A stretch of DNA of 64,000 nucleotides from Ampullaceana balthica (GCA_944989445.1 CALYLW010000166.1:873946-937945); one strand, 5' to 3'. Counted from the first letter of the stretch, positions 24,801-32,903 are shown. Numbers and translations are program-made. The notes: generated by a model from the letters alone, not told the origin.

Positions 24801-27800
24801 TGTGGTGTTTGTAATAAGACAAATCATTTATTTTTTTTAAAATGTACACCCTTCCAGGAAAGGTGAGGTCGAAATTTGATGACCACTCGGATGTAGAGAG
24901 TCCAGGCCAAAGGTCAGACCGCAGCCATTCTGATAACTTCATGCCCGAATCTCCAGAGATGTCTGATGTGGAGACAAGACCGGAGGATAACTTACCACTC
25001 TATCTGCCAGCTATACAAGTGGGTAGATCTTTAACTTACAATGAACTATAGCCAGACCCTTAACAATAAACTATAGCCAGACCCGTAACAATGAACTATA
25101 GCCAGACCCGTAACAATGAACTATAGCCAGACCCATAACAATGAACTTTAGCCAGACCCATAACAATGAACTATAGCCAGACCCATAACAATGAACTATA
25201 GCCAGACCCATAACAATGAACTATAGCCAGACCCGTAACAATGAACTATAGCCAGACCCATAACAATGAACTAAAGCCAGACCCGTAACAATGAACTATA
25301 GCCAGACCCGTAACAATGAACTATAGCCACACCCGTAACAATGAACTATAGCTAGACCCGTAACAATGAACCTGTTTGACATTCCAGGGGTGTCGCAGTG
25401 TGGAAGAGTTCAACTGCCTGAATCGCATCGAAGAGGGTACGTACGGCGTGGTATACCGGGCGCTGGACAAAAAGACCAACGAGATCGTGGCCTTGAAGAG
25501 GCTGAAGATGGAGAAGGAGAAGGAAGGGTTCCCCATCACCTCTCTGAGAGAGATCAACACCTTGTTGAAGGCCCAGCATGACAACATCGTCACTGTCAGG
25601 GTACGTGAAAATTGTCACTGTCAGGGTACGTTAACATTGTCACTGCAGGGTACGTTAACATTGTCACTGTCAGGGTATGTAAACATTGTCACTGTCAGGG
25701 TACAACCGGGTACGTGAACATTGTCACTGTCAGGGTATGTTATTATTGTCACTGTCAGGGTATGTTAACATTGTCACTGTCAGGGTATGTTAACATTGTC
25801 ACTGTCAGGGCATGTTATTATTGTCACTGTCAGGGAATGTTAACATTGTCACTGTCAGGGCATGTTATTATTGTCAGGGTATGTTAACATTGTCACTGTC
25901 AGGGTATGTAAAAATTGTCACTGTCAGGGTACAACCGGGTATGTGAACATTGTCACTGTCAGGGTATGTTAACATTGTCACTGTCAGGGTATGTTATTAT
26001 TGTCACTGTTAGGGTATGTTATTATTGTCACTGTCAGGGTATGTTATTATTGTCATTGTCAGGGTATGTTAGCATTGTCACTGTCAGGGTATGTTAACAT
26101 TATCACTGTCAGGGAAGTTATTATTGTCAGGGTATGTTAACATTGTCACTGTCAGGGTATGTTAACATTGTCACTCTCAGGGCATGTTATTATTGTCACT
26201 GTCAGGGTATGTTAACATTGTCACTGTCAGGGCATGTTATTATTGTCGTTGTCAGGGTATGTTAACATTGTCACTGTCAGGGTATGTTATTATTGTCACT
26301 GTTAGGGTATGTTATTATTGTCACTGTCAAGGTATGTTATTATTGTCATTGTCAGGGTATGTTAGCATTGTCACTGTCAGGGTATGTTAACATTATCACT
26401 GTCAGGGTATGTTAACATTGTCACTGTCAGGGTATGTTAACATTGTCACTGTCAGGGTATGTTAACATTGTCACTGTCAGGGTATGTTAACATTGTCACT
26501 GTCAGGGCATGTTATTATTGTCACTGTCAGGGTATGTTAACATTGTCACTGTCAGGGTATGTTATTATTGTCATTGTCAGGGTATGTTAACATTGTCACT
26601 GTCAGGGTATGTTATTATTGTCATTGTCAGGGTATGTTAACATTGTCACGGTCAGGGTATGTTAACATTGTCACTGTCAGGGTATGTTATTATTGTCACT
26701 GTCAGGGTACGTGATAGAAAATGGGTTGTCAGAAGCACTCTGTTTTTTTTATTATGCATTCTGAAAAAACTTGAATGAACTTTAAATTAAAATTTTAATG
26801 AAATAAATGAGCCACACTTCCAGGCCATTGTTAGCCTTCAACACATAGGCTAAGCCATTTTTAGCCTTCAACACATAGGCTAAGCCATTTTTAGCCTTCA
26901 ACACATAGGCTAAGCCATTTTTAGCCTTCAACACATAGGCTAAGCCATTGTTAGCCTTCAACACATAGGCTAAGCCATTGTTAGCCTTCAACACATAGGC
27001 TAAGCCATTGTTAGCCTTCAACACATAGGCTAAGCCATTGTTAGCCTTCAACACATAGGCTAAGCCATTGTTAGCCTTCAACACATAGGCTAAGCCATTT
27101 TTAGCCTTCAACACATAGGCTAAGCCATTCTTAGCCTTCAACACATAGGCTAAGCCATTGTTAGCCTTCAACACATAGGCTAAGCCATTGTTAGCCTTCA
27201 ACACATAGGCTAAGCCATTGTTAGCCTACAACACATAGGCTAAGCCATTGTTAGCCTTCAACACATAGGCTAAGCTATTGTTAGCCTTCAACACATAGGC
27301 TAAGCTATTGTTAGCCTTCAACACATAGGCTAAGCCATTTTTAGCCTTCAACACATAGGCTAAGCTATTGTTAGCCTTCAACACATAGGCTAAGCCATTG
27401 TTAGCCTTCAACACATAGGCTAAGCCATTGTTAAGCAAAATGTATTTATCCTCTCTATTTGTCCATCTATTTGTCCATCTTGATCAGTTGAATTAATTGT
27501 TGTTGTTTCAGGAGATTGTTGTCGGTAGCAACATGGACAAGATTTACATCGTCATGGACTTTGTGGAGCACGACCTCAAGAGTCTGATGGAGAACATGAA
27601 GAACCCTTTCCTTGTTGGTTGGTCATCTCGTCATTGTCATGCTTGTGTTTATCTTAGTGCTGCTGCACTTGTTATGGCTTCCTATTGCACTGTCAGGATC
27701 TTACCAGGGGCATGAATCAATTAGGGCAGGGGTGTCCAGAGTCCGGTACCGCGGGTCAAATGCGGCCCGTGTAAAAAAGTTAACTGGCCCGCAGCCCCAT

Positions 27801-30800
27801 CTTAAATAATTAAGTGGCCACTGATTTTTTTTAACGAAGACATTGAAGTTATATGAAAAGCCAAAATGATGCGCTATTTTGAGTAAAATGATGGCAAACA
27901 TTGATGACCTTTTATTGTTTACTTGGATATTGATATTGGATATTGATATTGGATATTGATATTGGATATTGATATTGGATATTGATTTTAAAAAGCCTAT
28001 AAAGTTATGTATTGTTATGTGTTAGAAGCTTGATGACATCCGATGGCAAAACCATTGGCGTAATATTTATTTGTTTTGGAAATGAATGTATAGTCAGTGT
28101 ACTTAACCCTACCGCCTCCGAAGCCCCCAGCCTAACTCTCCCCTACACCTGGGTTCCCTGGCATTAAAGAGAAAAAACTAACATACTTTAAACAAAAATT
28201 TACTTACATGCAAAGTAGTGCTTGGAATGGAATAAAACTTTGAGAAATTGTAGAAAATATGTTTATCTTTTATTTAGTGCCAAGTTTTTACCTTTGTGCG
28301 CTGATCCACTAAGGAGAAAAAATATTTTTTCACAATTCATGGATTTTCTGTATAAGACATTCTAGGATTTCGCTTGTTGTATCTGGAATGTTTTTCTACA
28401 CACACTACACATGTCATACACACAACACGACTATGATTAGCTCTAACATTTGGTGTTACTTGACCTAGAAACGTATTCTTGATAAAATTATGACTTAGAT
28501 ACTGAAAAAATCAAAAGAATAAAACACATAAACCAAGTTCCAATTTCCTGTCAAGTGCTTGGTTCATCAGACACTCTTCTTACATTGATTTTTCAAAACC
28601 ATTTCACATAAACACACACAAATTTATTCAAAACATCAGGGCGGCCATTTGAAATGACTTTTATTTAGGTTACACGCCGATTGGTTAGCTATTTTTAGTA
28701 CTTCCCTGGGGTTTTCCACATGCTGACCCAAATACCTAGAATGCGGTAACTCGTTATATAGGAATTAAATAAATTACCTAATATTCGGTAACTCGAGTCG
28801 GTAGGGTTAAAATTTTCAGAAAGTTTTTACACCAAAAACTTTTAAACAAACTATTTGGTCTTCATTAAATGTGGCCCTCTTTACAAGAAAGTTTGGACAC
28901 CCTCCTTTTGTCAACTGGTCATCGGAGTAATTCTCTGGTCATGAATCCTCCCCCCCCCACCCCTGGTCATCTGATGGTCTGCCCATGATGGCGTTGCTCA
29001 ATTATTTATCAATAATAAGGTGCTCTAAGAAGTCATTTGGCACCACTCTGCTGACCACATGGAAATGTTTGACTGACCTTTTTTGTGTCCCCTTGTTTAC
29101 AGGTGAGGTCAAGACGTTGTTGAAACAACTTCTCCGGGCCGTGCGCCATCTCCATGACAACTGGATACTGCACAGGGACCTCAAGACCTCTAACCTCCTG
29201 TTGAGTCACAAGGGAATTCTCAAAGTAGGTCATCTACCTAACATAAACCCAAATTCTCAAAGTAGGTCATCTACCTAACATAAACCCAAATTCTCAAAGA
29301 AGGTCATCCACCTAACATAAACCCATATTCTCAAAGTAGGTCATCCACCTAACATAAACCCATATTATCAAAGTAGGTCATCCACCTAACATAAACCCAT
29401 ATTCTCAAAGTAGGTCATCCACCTAACATAAACCCAAATTCAAAAGCTTTTACCCAACTTTTCCAAAGGGAGATCATACATATCCTAAAGACTGTCAACG
29501 AATGGCATGAGTTATCAGACTTAATTAACCTAAATTTAGGTAATTTCTTAAAGTTACTGTAAAGGGATGTAATATAAATATTTTCTAAGGAAGTCGAAGG
29601 CATTCTTGGCTCATATCAATCCTGAGGGGACATCATTTATTTCTCTAGACAGAGACGTTTTTTGAACTACCCTCTTATTAAAATATTGAGTTAATGTGTG
29701 CAAGAAGGATTCCATTAGTCAACCATCTTATCTGATTTCTGTTCAACTTGCCAGGTTGGAGACTTTGGTCTGGCCAGGGAATACGGCTCACCTCTGAAAC
29801 CCTACACACCGATAGTGGTCACCTTGTGGTACAGGGCACCTGAACTACTTCTGGGATGTAAGGTAAGAAACCTACACACCTGTAGTGGTCACCTTGTGGT
29901 ACAGGGCACCTGAACTACTTCTGGGATGTAAGGTAAGAAACCTACACACTTGTAGTGGTCACCTTGTGGTACAGGGCACCTGAACTACTTCTGGGATGTA
30001 AGGTAAGTAACCTACACACCTGTAGTGGTCACCTTGTGGTACAGGGCACCTGAACTACTTCTGGGATGTAAGGTAAGTAACCTACACACCTGTAGTGGTC
30101 ACCTTGTGGTACAGGGCACCTGAACTACTTCTGGGATATAAGGTAAGAAACCTACACACCTGTAGTGGTCACCTTGTGGTACAGGGCTTCTTGTGTTACA
30201 GGGCACCTGAACTACTCCTGGGATGTAAGGTAGGAGGGGCAGAAACTCTTGGACAATATTGAATGCCTCTAATCAGGAAATTTGTAGCAATTAATTGATT
30301 AATTTTGATTAATTATATTTTTATAACACATATATAGATCCCGTTAAGTTGCGATTCATTATTTCGCAAAATCGGTTAAGTCACGGTAATTCCATGGCTC
30401 CCAAATTTTGTGATGTAACATAAACAATTCGTTCTGCTATGCAAGCAATAAGGATTAAAAACCTTTTTTTTATCGTATGCACGTCTAAATAAATAATAAT
30501 AATGGGAGGGAAAAGTATGTAAGTAACAAAAAAAAATAATGAATTATTAATAAATTGGAAAAAAGAAATTAGAAATATTTTCTTAAATTTTAATAGAATT
30601 TTAATTGATCAAATTAATTTTAATCGATTAATTTAAAAAAAAAGTATTAATTAATTGTTAATTTCAGCAGCCCTAGTTTTAATATATTATTTGTCATAAA
30701 TATTTTCTATCTAGTGGAAATGTAAATCATTCTATGTCAGATAATATCTCAATTTAATTCCAGGTGGTAGGGGGTATAATTTATCCCATTCAACTCTCAA

Positions 30801-32475
30801 GTCTGAGACTAGTTTTGACAGACACAAACACAATTTAAAAAATGCCAGCGTTATAAAATACTTTGCCTCCCAAGTTGGAAAGATTATCTACCCAAAATAC
30901 CAGAATTCACAATAAGGCTACACACACAAACACACACACACAAACAAACACACACACACAAACACACACACACACAAACACACACAAACACACACACAAA
31001 CACACACACAGTGTTAAAACACAATCTGTTTCCACCTTCAGGAGTACACGACCCACATAGACATGTGGTCAGTTGGCTGTATATTCGGGGAGTTCCTCCT
31101 GATGAAGGCCCTGTGGCCAGGCAAGTCGGAGATTGACCAGATCAACAAAATATTCAAGGTAAAGATTCCGCGCAGCACACGCCACTGTTCAGCTGTTTGG
31201 ATTAGTTCAATTGGATTTTTTTTTGTTTTCAGCGTCCTTAAATACTAAAGAAAAACAAAAAATTTGTTCATTAAGAACTGTATGTTCATAAGTTATTAGT
31301 TCATTGACTTGTTGAGGGGGGGGGTTGTAAAAAAAATCAATTTCTGATGACCTACTTATATTTATCTGACCAGGACTTGGGTACGCCGACTGAAAAAATC
31401 TGGCCAGGGGTAACAGAGTTGCCAGGCATGAAGAAAGTCCAGTTCAACGAGAACCCCTACAACTCCGTCAGGAACAGATTCGGCTCTTACCTGACAGATC
31501 TTGGCTTTGATCTGCTTAACAGGTAGGTGTAGTTTGTCGTGGTCGTCGTACCCTTCTGTCCAACCTGGCACAATCATTGAATAAACCTGTGGCAGGTGAC
31601 CCTAGTTATTCTTGAATATGGTAATGTGCAGCTGACCTATATTTTCCTGTATGGTAATATGTGCCTTTTTTTTTATTAAACTACTACACTTATATCTCCA
31701 GGTTTTTCGCGTATGATCCCGAAAAGCGTATTACAGCAGACGAGGCCCTGGACCACGCCTACTTCACAGAGTCCCCACTCCCCGTTGACCCCTCGATGTT
31801 CCCGACCTGGCCAGCCAGAAGTGAACAGACCAGGAAGCACACCAACTCCCCAAAGCCCCCGTCGGGGGGCAAGGCTTACCAGAAGTTGATGGTGAGTACG
31901 GCAGTCTTTGGGTCACTACGTTGTCTGCTGTCTCTTGGCTGCTGCAGTAACTCTGTCAAAGTGGTCGCTGAGGTAGTTATTCCTCTCCCCGTGCCTGTCT
32001 GCTGTCTCCTGTCTGCTGTTCTTCTATCATACAAGGTTGACTTAAAGCACATGAAAGTTAAACCTGGAATAACCCAGAGCCGTCTTTACACCAGTTTGGG
32101 ACCCCGGGCAAAGAAATAGTGTTGGGCCCCTTCCCCGCAGGAATAAAAAAATAAATATACATAATATATATAAATAAACATATTCCCATGGGGCCCCTAT
32201 GCTCGTGGGCCCCCGGGCAAATTCCTGACTGCCCTATGCGTTAAGACGGCCCTGGAATAACCTGGTATTAACTTGAACACCACATCAATGATTGAAATAC
32301 TTATTGATTGTCTCAACATCAAATTATTGTTTCAAAATAACCTGACACATTTCAACGCAACTCTTAAATTTCCCCGCAGGACGACGAAGAGAACTTTGCT
32401 GCTGGTGGCTTCCACATGCCGTCTGCCGCCAAAGGGGCCTCAGCGCAGGGGATGGGCTTCTCTCTCAAGTTCTAG
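12644..32475 (+). CDS. CDK11: CDK11 (PITSLRE) cyclin-dependent kinase, 17 coding exons
   Basis: Joined exons: 12644-12816, 13828-13985, 14345-14510, 17122-17228, 20266-20412, 21113-21247, 22240-22431, 24139-24276, 24858-25018, 25388-25600, 25, see exon entries for the rest (27512-27617, 29103-29224, 29755-29862, 31042-31158, 31374-31522, 31702-31891, 32380-32475). All junctions are GT/AG and phases agree, giving 825 residues; human CDK11 is close to 800. Residues 1-400 are charged, with Arg/Glu-rich and acidic Ser-rich stretches. The kinase domain begins near residue 470: glycine loop GTYGVV 476-481, catalytic Lys496, PITSLRE 508-514, HRD 589-591, DFG 609-611, T-loop Thr629, APE 634-636. The protein ends in FSLKF, as CDK11 does. 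Known role of the family: nuclear kinase pairing with cyclin L, acting in transcription and pre-mRNA splicing, with a mitotic short form. No break was found. The reading comes from visual splicing without transcript support; exon 6 length is the main uncertainty. Confidence 0.95.
13196..13380. mobile_element. hAT-like MITE (TGTTCCCT family), copy 1, CDK11 intron 1
   Basis: Starts CAGTGTTCCCTTTAAT and ends TTAAAGAGAACATTG (inverted). Exact 8-bp duplication ATTGACAG at 13188-13195 and 13381-13388. Internal GCCGCGCAGCAG and TGCACA blocks recur in copies at 24566, 37454 and 39141. Confidence 0.85.
13828..13985 (+). CDS. CDK11: CDK11 exon 2 (residues 58-110)
   Basis: Acceptor ...ACGACAG; encodes [15 protein letters not shown], which matches the conserved GEE..SL.IKPPQ block of CDK11, then a His/Lys-rich stretch ([11 protein letters not shown]). 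Donor GTATGT, phase 1. Confidence 0.9.
14345..14510 (+). CDS. CDK11: CDK11 exon 3 (Arg/Glu-rich, residues 111-165)
   Basis: Acceptor follows TTTCCAG. Encodes a highly charged, probably helical segment ([20 protein letters not shown] and on) typical of the RE-rich region of CDK11. Donor GTAGGC, phase 2. Confidence 0.85.
14640..14715 (+). mobile_element. short SINE/LINE 3'-tail-like fragment
   Basis: GAAGCGCTGTGAGCCCAGCT followed by CGCTATATAAATTATCAATT and a TATT run. A similar block lies at 34884-34965. Tails ending CGCTATATAAAT plus TATT repeats are common in animal SINEs. Confidence 0.4.
15308..17031. repeat. 11-bp satellite, about 155 copies, CDK11 intron 3
   Basis: Unit TTACATATATC with variants CATAC, AGATATC and ATATGTC. 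1.7 kb long. Since 11 units of 3 bases equal 3 units of 11, the translated period is 11 residues and long open frames occur in all three forward frames; none has gene character. Confidence 0.97.
17122..17228 (+). CDS. CDK11: CDK11 exon 4 (residues 166-201)
   Basis: Acceptor GCCACACAG. Continues the charged helix ([20 protein letters not shown]). The donor GTGCGT is followed within a few bases by the first unit of an 82-bp tandem array. Confidence 0.85.
17233..19858. repeat. 82-bp satellite, about 32 copies, CDK11 intron 4
   Basis: Begins within 5 bases of the exon 4 donor. Unit runs AGTAGGAATCATTCTATTTG ... TATCAAATATTT. Early copies vary (GGATTCATTCTGTTGGTG; GAGTACATC); copies 18700-19580 are virtually identical, pointing to recent amplification or homogenisation there. 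The 65-residue frames recurring every 82 bases are by-products. Confidence 0.97.
20266..20412 (+). CDS. CDK11: CDK11 exon 5 (residues 202-250)
   Basis: Acceptor ATCACACAG. Encodes an Arg/Asp-rich stretch, then [10 protein letters not shown] and a proline cluster [10 protein letters not shown], comparable to the SRSPPRPPRE segment of vertebrate CDK11. Donor GTAGGT, phase 1. Confidence 0.8.
20573..20975. repeat. 20-bp minisatellite, about 20 copies, CDK11 intron 5
   Basis: Unit ATGACAAGCTGTGTCCAGAT with variants at the last two bases (AT/CT/CC) and GTCAAG. The last copies drift to ATGACATGATGTGTCCAGCC. Confidence 0.95.
21113..21247 (+). CDS. CDK11: CDK11 exon 6 (residues 251-295, donor choice uncertain)
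   Basis: Acceptor CATCTTGCAG. Encodes Asn/Ser-rich sequence, then [20 protein letters not shown]. Two good donors lie in the same phase: GTGAGC at 21203 and GTGAGG at 21248. The longer form is listed; the shorter form lacks 15 residues (810-residue protein). Confidence 0.7.
21466..21513. repeat. 16-bp repeat, 3-4 copies, CDK11 intron 6
   Basis: Unit GATAAATTCTGACATT. Confidence 0.85.
21640..21921. repeat. 33-bp minisatellite, about 9 copies, CDK11 intron 6
   Basis: Unit GTGACACATGGCCCAGTCAA then TGGTCACTTTGAT; variants GGCTCAG and GACCCAG. A diverged copy precedes it from about 21605. Confidence 0.95.
22240..22431 (+). CDS. CDK11: CDK11 exon 7 (acidic, residues 296-359)
   Basis: Acceptor CATCTGCCAG. 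Encodes [16 protein letters not shown], then a long Glu/Asp run and an acidic Ser-rich end ([11 protein letters not shown]), matching the poly-Glu region of CDK11. Donor GTAGTC is weak and is followed at once by an 18-bp minisatellite containing many GGTAGG steps. Confidence 0.85.
22433..22885. repeat. 18-bp minisatellite starting at the exon 7 donor
   Basis: About 25 units of GGTGGTAGGCATCCGTCT with AAATGTCT, AATATCT and ATGCGTCT variants. The first unit overlaps the donor of exon 7 (GGTAGTCATCCGTCGG). Every unit contains GGTAGG, a fair donor-like word. Confidence 0.93.
23328..23893. repeat. 42-bp minisatellite, about 13 copies, CDK11 intron 7
   Basis: Unit GATGAGATAAGGATTATAAT, then GAGTTGTTTGATGATGTTGATA. 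Period divisible by 3, hence open frames on both strands. Confidence 0.95.
23977..24123. repeat. 13-bp minisatellite ending at the exon 8 acceptor
   Basis: Unit AATCAGGTCATGT, about 11 copies. The array ends 15 bases before the exon 8 acceptor and each unit contains a TCAGG acceptor-like word. Confidence 0.92.
24139..24276 (+). CDS. CDK11: CDK11 exon 8 (acidic, residues 360-405)
   Basis: Acceptor TTTGATCAG directly follows a 13-bp array. Encodes [20 protein letters not shown] and a second acidic run ending [11 protein letters not shown]. Donor GTACTT, phase 1. An AG six bases further in is an alternative acceptor. Confidence 0.8.
24566..24743. mobile_element. hAT-like MITE (TGTTCCCT family), copy 2, CDK11 intron 8
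   Basis: Ends CAATGTTCC and AAAGGGAACATTG; shares ACGCCGCGCAGCAGTTTAGA, ATTGCACAAAAAAAGGATGC and TGTGCAACTTTGCACA with copy 1. The target duplication is not evident. Confidence 0.75.
24858..25018 (+). CDS. CDK11: CDK11 exon 9 (residues 406-459)
   Basis: Acceptor CCCTTCCAG. Encodes [15 protein letters not shown], then [12 protein letters not shown] and LPLYLPAIQ, equivalent to the YVPDSPALSP and LPKYLPALQ segments just before the kinase domain. Donor GTGGGT, phase 0. Confidence 0.9.
25038..25375. repeat. 25-bp minisatellite filling CDK11 intron 9
   Basis: About 13 units of CCAGACCCGTAACAATGAAC TATAG with CATAAC variants. It occupies nearly the whole 369-base intron, from 20 bases after the donor to 13 before the acceptor. 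Confidence 0.95.
25388..25600 (+). CDS. CDK11: CDK11 exon 10 (kinase N-lobe, PITSLRE helix)
   Basis: Residues 460-530, phase 0 at both ends. Contains [20 protein letters not shown], the glycine loop with Thr477/Tyr478 at the inhibitory positions, VALK with Lys496, and the signature FPITSLREI. Near-identical to CDK11 of other animals. Its last bases and its donor are the seed of the tandem array filling the first half of intron 10. Confidence 0.98.
25589..26712. repeat. 25-bp minisatellite seeded by the exon 10 donor, CDK11 intron 10
   Basis: About 45 units of ATTGTCACTGTCAGGGTATG TTAAC. The first unit is the end of exon 10 itself (ATCGTCACTGTCAGG|GTACGT). Units keep AGG|GTATGT or AGG|GTACGT, so dozens of donor copies follow the true one. 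The last unit again has the exact GTACGTGA of the exonic donor. Confidence 0.95.
26823..27434. repeat. 30-bp minisatellite, about 20 copies, CDK11 intron 10
   Basis: Unit GCCATTGTTAGCCTTCAACA CATAGGCTAA, with few differences (T/C at base 8, CTATTG). Very homogeneous, so probably recent. Confidence 0.97.
27512..27617 (+). CDS. CDK11: CDK11 exon 11 (kinase hinge)
   Basis: Residues 531-565 plus one base. Encodes [30 protein letters not shown] and NPFL. The donor at 27618 (GTTGGT) is the one that keeps frame with GEVKTL in exon 12; a GTTGGT-like site four bases earlier would not. Confidence 0.95.
27926..27984. repeat. 13-bp repeat, about 4 copies
   Basis: Unit GGATATTGATATT inside the hAT-like element. 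Confidence 0.85.
28107..28806. mobile_element. piggyBac-like non-autonomous element nested in hAT-like element
   Basis: Flanked by TTAA on both sides (28103-28106, 28807-28810) with inverted ends CCCTACCGCCTCCGAAG and CTCGAGTCGGTAGGG. TTAA targets and CCCT-starting ends are hallmarks of the piggyBac superfamily. 700 bases, no transposase frame. Confidence 0.7.
29103..29224 (+). CDS. CDK11: CDK11 exon 12 (catalytic loop)
   Basis: Residues 566-606. Encodes [20 protein letters not shown], then [20 protein letters not shown] with HRD at 589-591 and Asn596. Donor GTAGGT, phase 0. The exon end and donor are repeated in the 37-bp array that follows. Confidence 0.97.
29215..29444. repeat. 37-bp array carrying the exon 12 donor, CDK11 intron 12
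   Basis: Six units of ATTCTCAAAGTAGGTCATCT ACCTAACATAAACCCAA. The first unit is the end of exon 12 plus its donor (AAA|GTAGGT at 29225). Copies at 29262, 29336, 29373 and 29410 keep GTAGGT; the one at 29299 reads GAAGGT. Confidence 0.95.
29755..29862 (+). CDS. CDK11: CDK11 exon 13 (activation segment)
   Basis: Residues 607-642. Encodes [20 protein letters not shown], then [20 protein letters not shown]-loop Thr629 and APE are intact. The 3' 62 bases and the donor are copied downstream in a 70-bp array, so later donors are near-equal competitors. The first donor (29863, GTAAGA) keeps frame with exon 14. Confidence 0.95.
29801..30229. repeat. 70-bp array duplicating the 3' part of exon 13 and its donor
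   Basis: Six tandem copies. The first (29801-29862) is coding exon 13; the others lie in intron 13 and retain the TGGTACAGGGCACCTGAACT block and TAAG|GTAAG. Donors stand at 29863, 29933, 30003, 30073, 30143 and 30230. 70 is not a multiple of 3 and reading past the first donor meets TGA in the copied CACCTGAAC, so later donors would truncate the kinase. Confidence 0.95.
30918..31012. repeat. (CA)n/CAAACA microsatellite, CDK11 intron 13
   Basis: CA dinucleotides interrupted by AA every 6-14 bases. Confidence 0.95.
31042..31158 (+). CDS. CDK11: CDK11 exon 14 (kinase C-lobe)
   Basis: Residues 643-681, phase 0 at both ends. Encodes [20 protein letters not shown] and [14 protein letters not shown], the conserved helix F region with the invariant Asp of DMWSVGC. 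Confidence 0.97.
31374..31522 (+). CDS. CDK11: CDK11 exon 15 (kinase C-lobe)
   Basis: Residues 682-730. Encodes [18 protein letters not shown], the CMGC-insert-type region, then [11 protein letters not shown] and GFDLLNR. Acceptor TATCTGACCAG, donor GTAGGT, phase 2. Confidence 0.95.
31702..31891 (+). CDS. CDK11: CDK11 exon 16 (end of kinase domain)
   Basis: Residues 731-794. Encodes [20 protein letters not shown], then [18 protein letters not shown], the conserved end of the CDK11 kinase domain and start of the tail. Donor GTGAGT, phase 0. Confidence 0.96.
32075..32254. mobile_element. hAT-like MITE, CDK11 intron 16
   Basis: Inverted ends CAGAGCCGTCTTTACAC and GCGTTAAGACGGCCCTG, exact 8-bp duplication GAATAACC (32067-32074 and 32255-32262). 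Internal GGGCCCCT/GGGGCCCC blocks. 180 bases. Confidence 0.8.
32380..32475 (+). CDS. CDK11: CDK11 exon 17 (C-terminus and stop)
   Basis: Residues 795-825 and TAG. Acceptor TTTCCCCGCAG. Encodes [20 protein letters not shown] and ends GMGFSLKF, matching the GFSLKF end of CDK11 proteins. Confidence 0.96.
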   Translation, partial: DDEENFAAGGFHMPSAAKGASAQGMGFSLKF

Positions 32476-32840
32476 CTGGACATGAGTGGACGCCAGGACC
32501 CTTACCTGACTGGATGTTGAAGTCAAATAAAACCGGGAACCGACTCGGGCTTCAGTGCCGGACCTGCTCAACGCTTGGTAAACTTTTGGTCAACAATGTC
32601 AGTACCTAGCTTCTCACTGATGGACCGTGGTCACTGATGTATTCCATCCCCTGGGAGACGATGCTGTCCATTGTATCGTCCACCAGGTGTTGATGTACAA
32701 CAAAATAGCCAGCCTCCCACCTGTACAGTCTGTTTGTTTGTTGATAGATTTGTTGTCATGTAAAAAATATTTTGATGATGTAAAATAAAATAATAAACAA
32801 TACAAACCATTTGTCATTCTTGAAAAATAAAATAATTCTG
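32476..32840 (+). other. CDK11 3' UTR with candidate poly(A) signals
   Basis: AATAAA hexamers follow the stop at 32526, 32784, 32792 and 32826. The cluster at 32784-32831 is followed by a T-rich stretch and is the likelier cleavage region. A 19-bp repeat begins just after it. Confidence 0.6.
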
Positions 32841-32903
32841 TTGTACTTCTGTCTGAATGTTGTACTTCTGTCTGAATGTTGTACTTCTGTCTGAATGTTG
32901 TAC
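32839..32903. repeat. 19-bp repeat after CDK11
   Basis: About 3.5 units of GTTGTACTTCTGTCTGAAT, decaying into TTGTACTTGTATGAAT. Confidence 0.85.

Larger units (their letters stand above)
27727..28904. mobile_element. old hAT-like element, CDK11 intron 11
   Basis: Ends CAGGGGTGTCCAGAGTCC and AAGTTTGGACACCCT are imperfect inverted repeats of the CAGGGGTGTCCAAACTTT type, with subterminal TGCGGCCCGTG / ATGTGGCCCTCT. No clear 8-bp duplication, so it is old. It contains a 13-bp repeat and a nested piggyBac-like element. Confidence 0.6.

Noticed and set aside
22433..27434. Possible CRISPR-like arrays (regular repeats of 18-42 bp)
   Set aside because: Units are directly tandem with no unique spacers, lie in introns of a eukaryotic gene, and no cas genes exist here.
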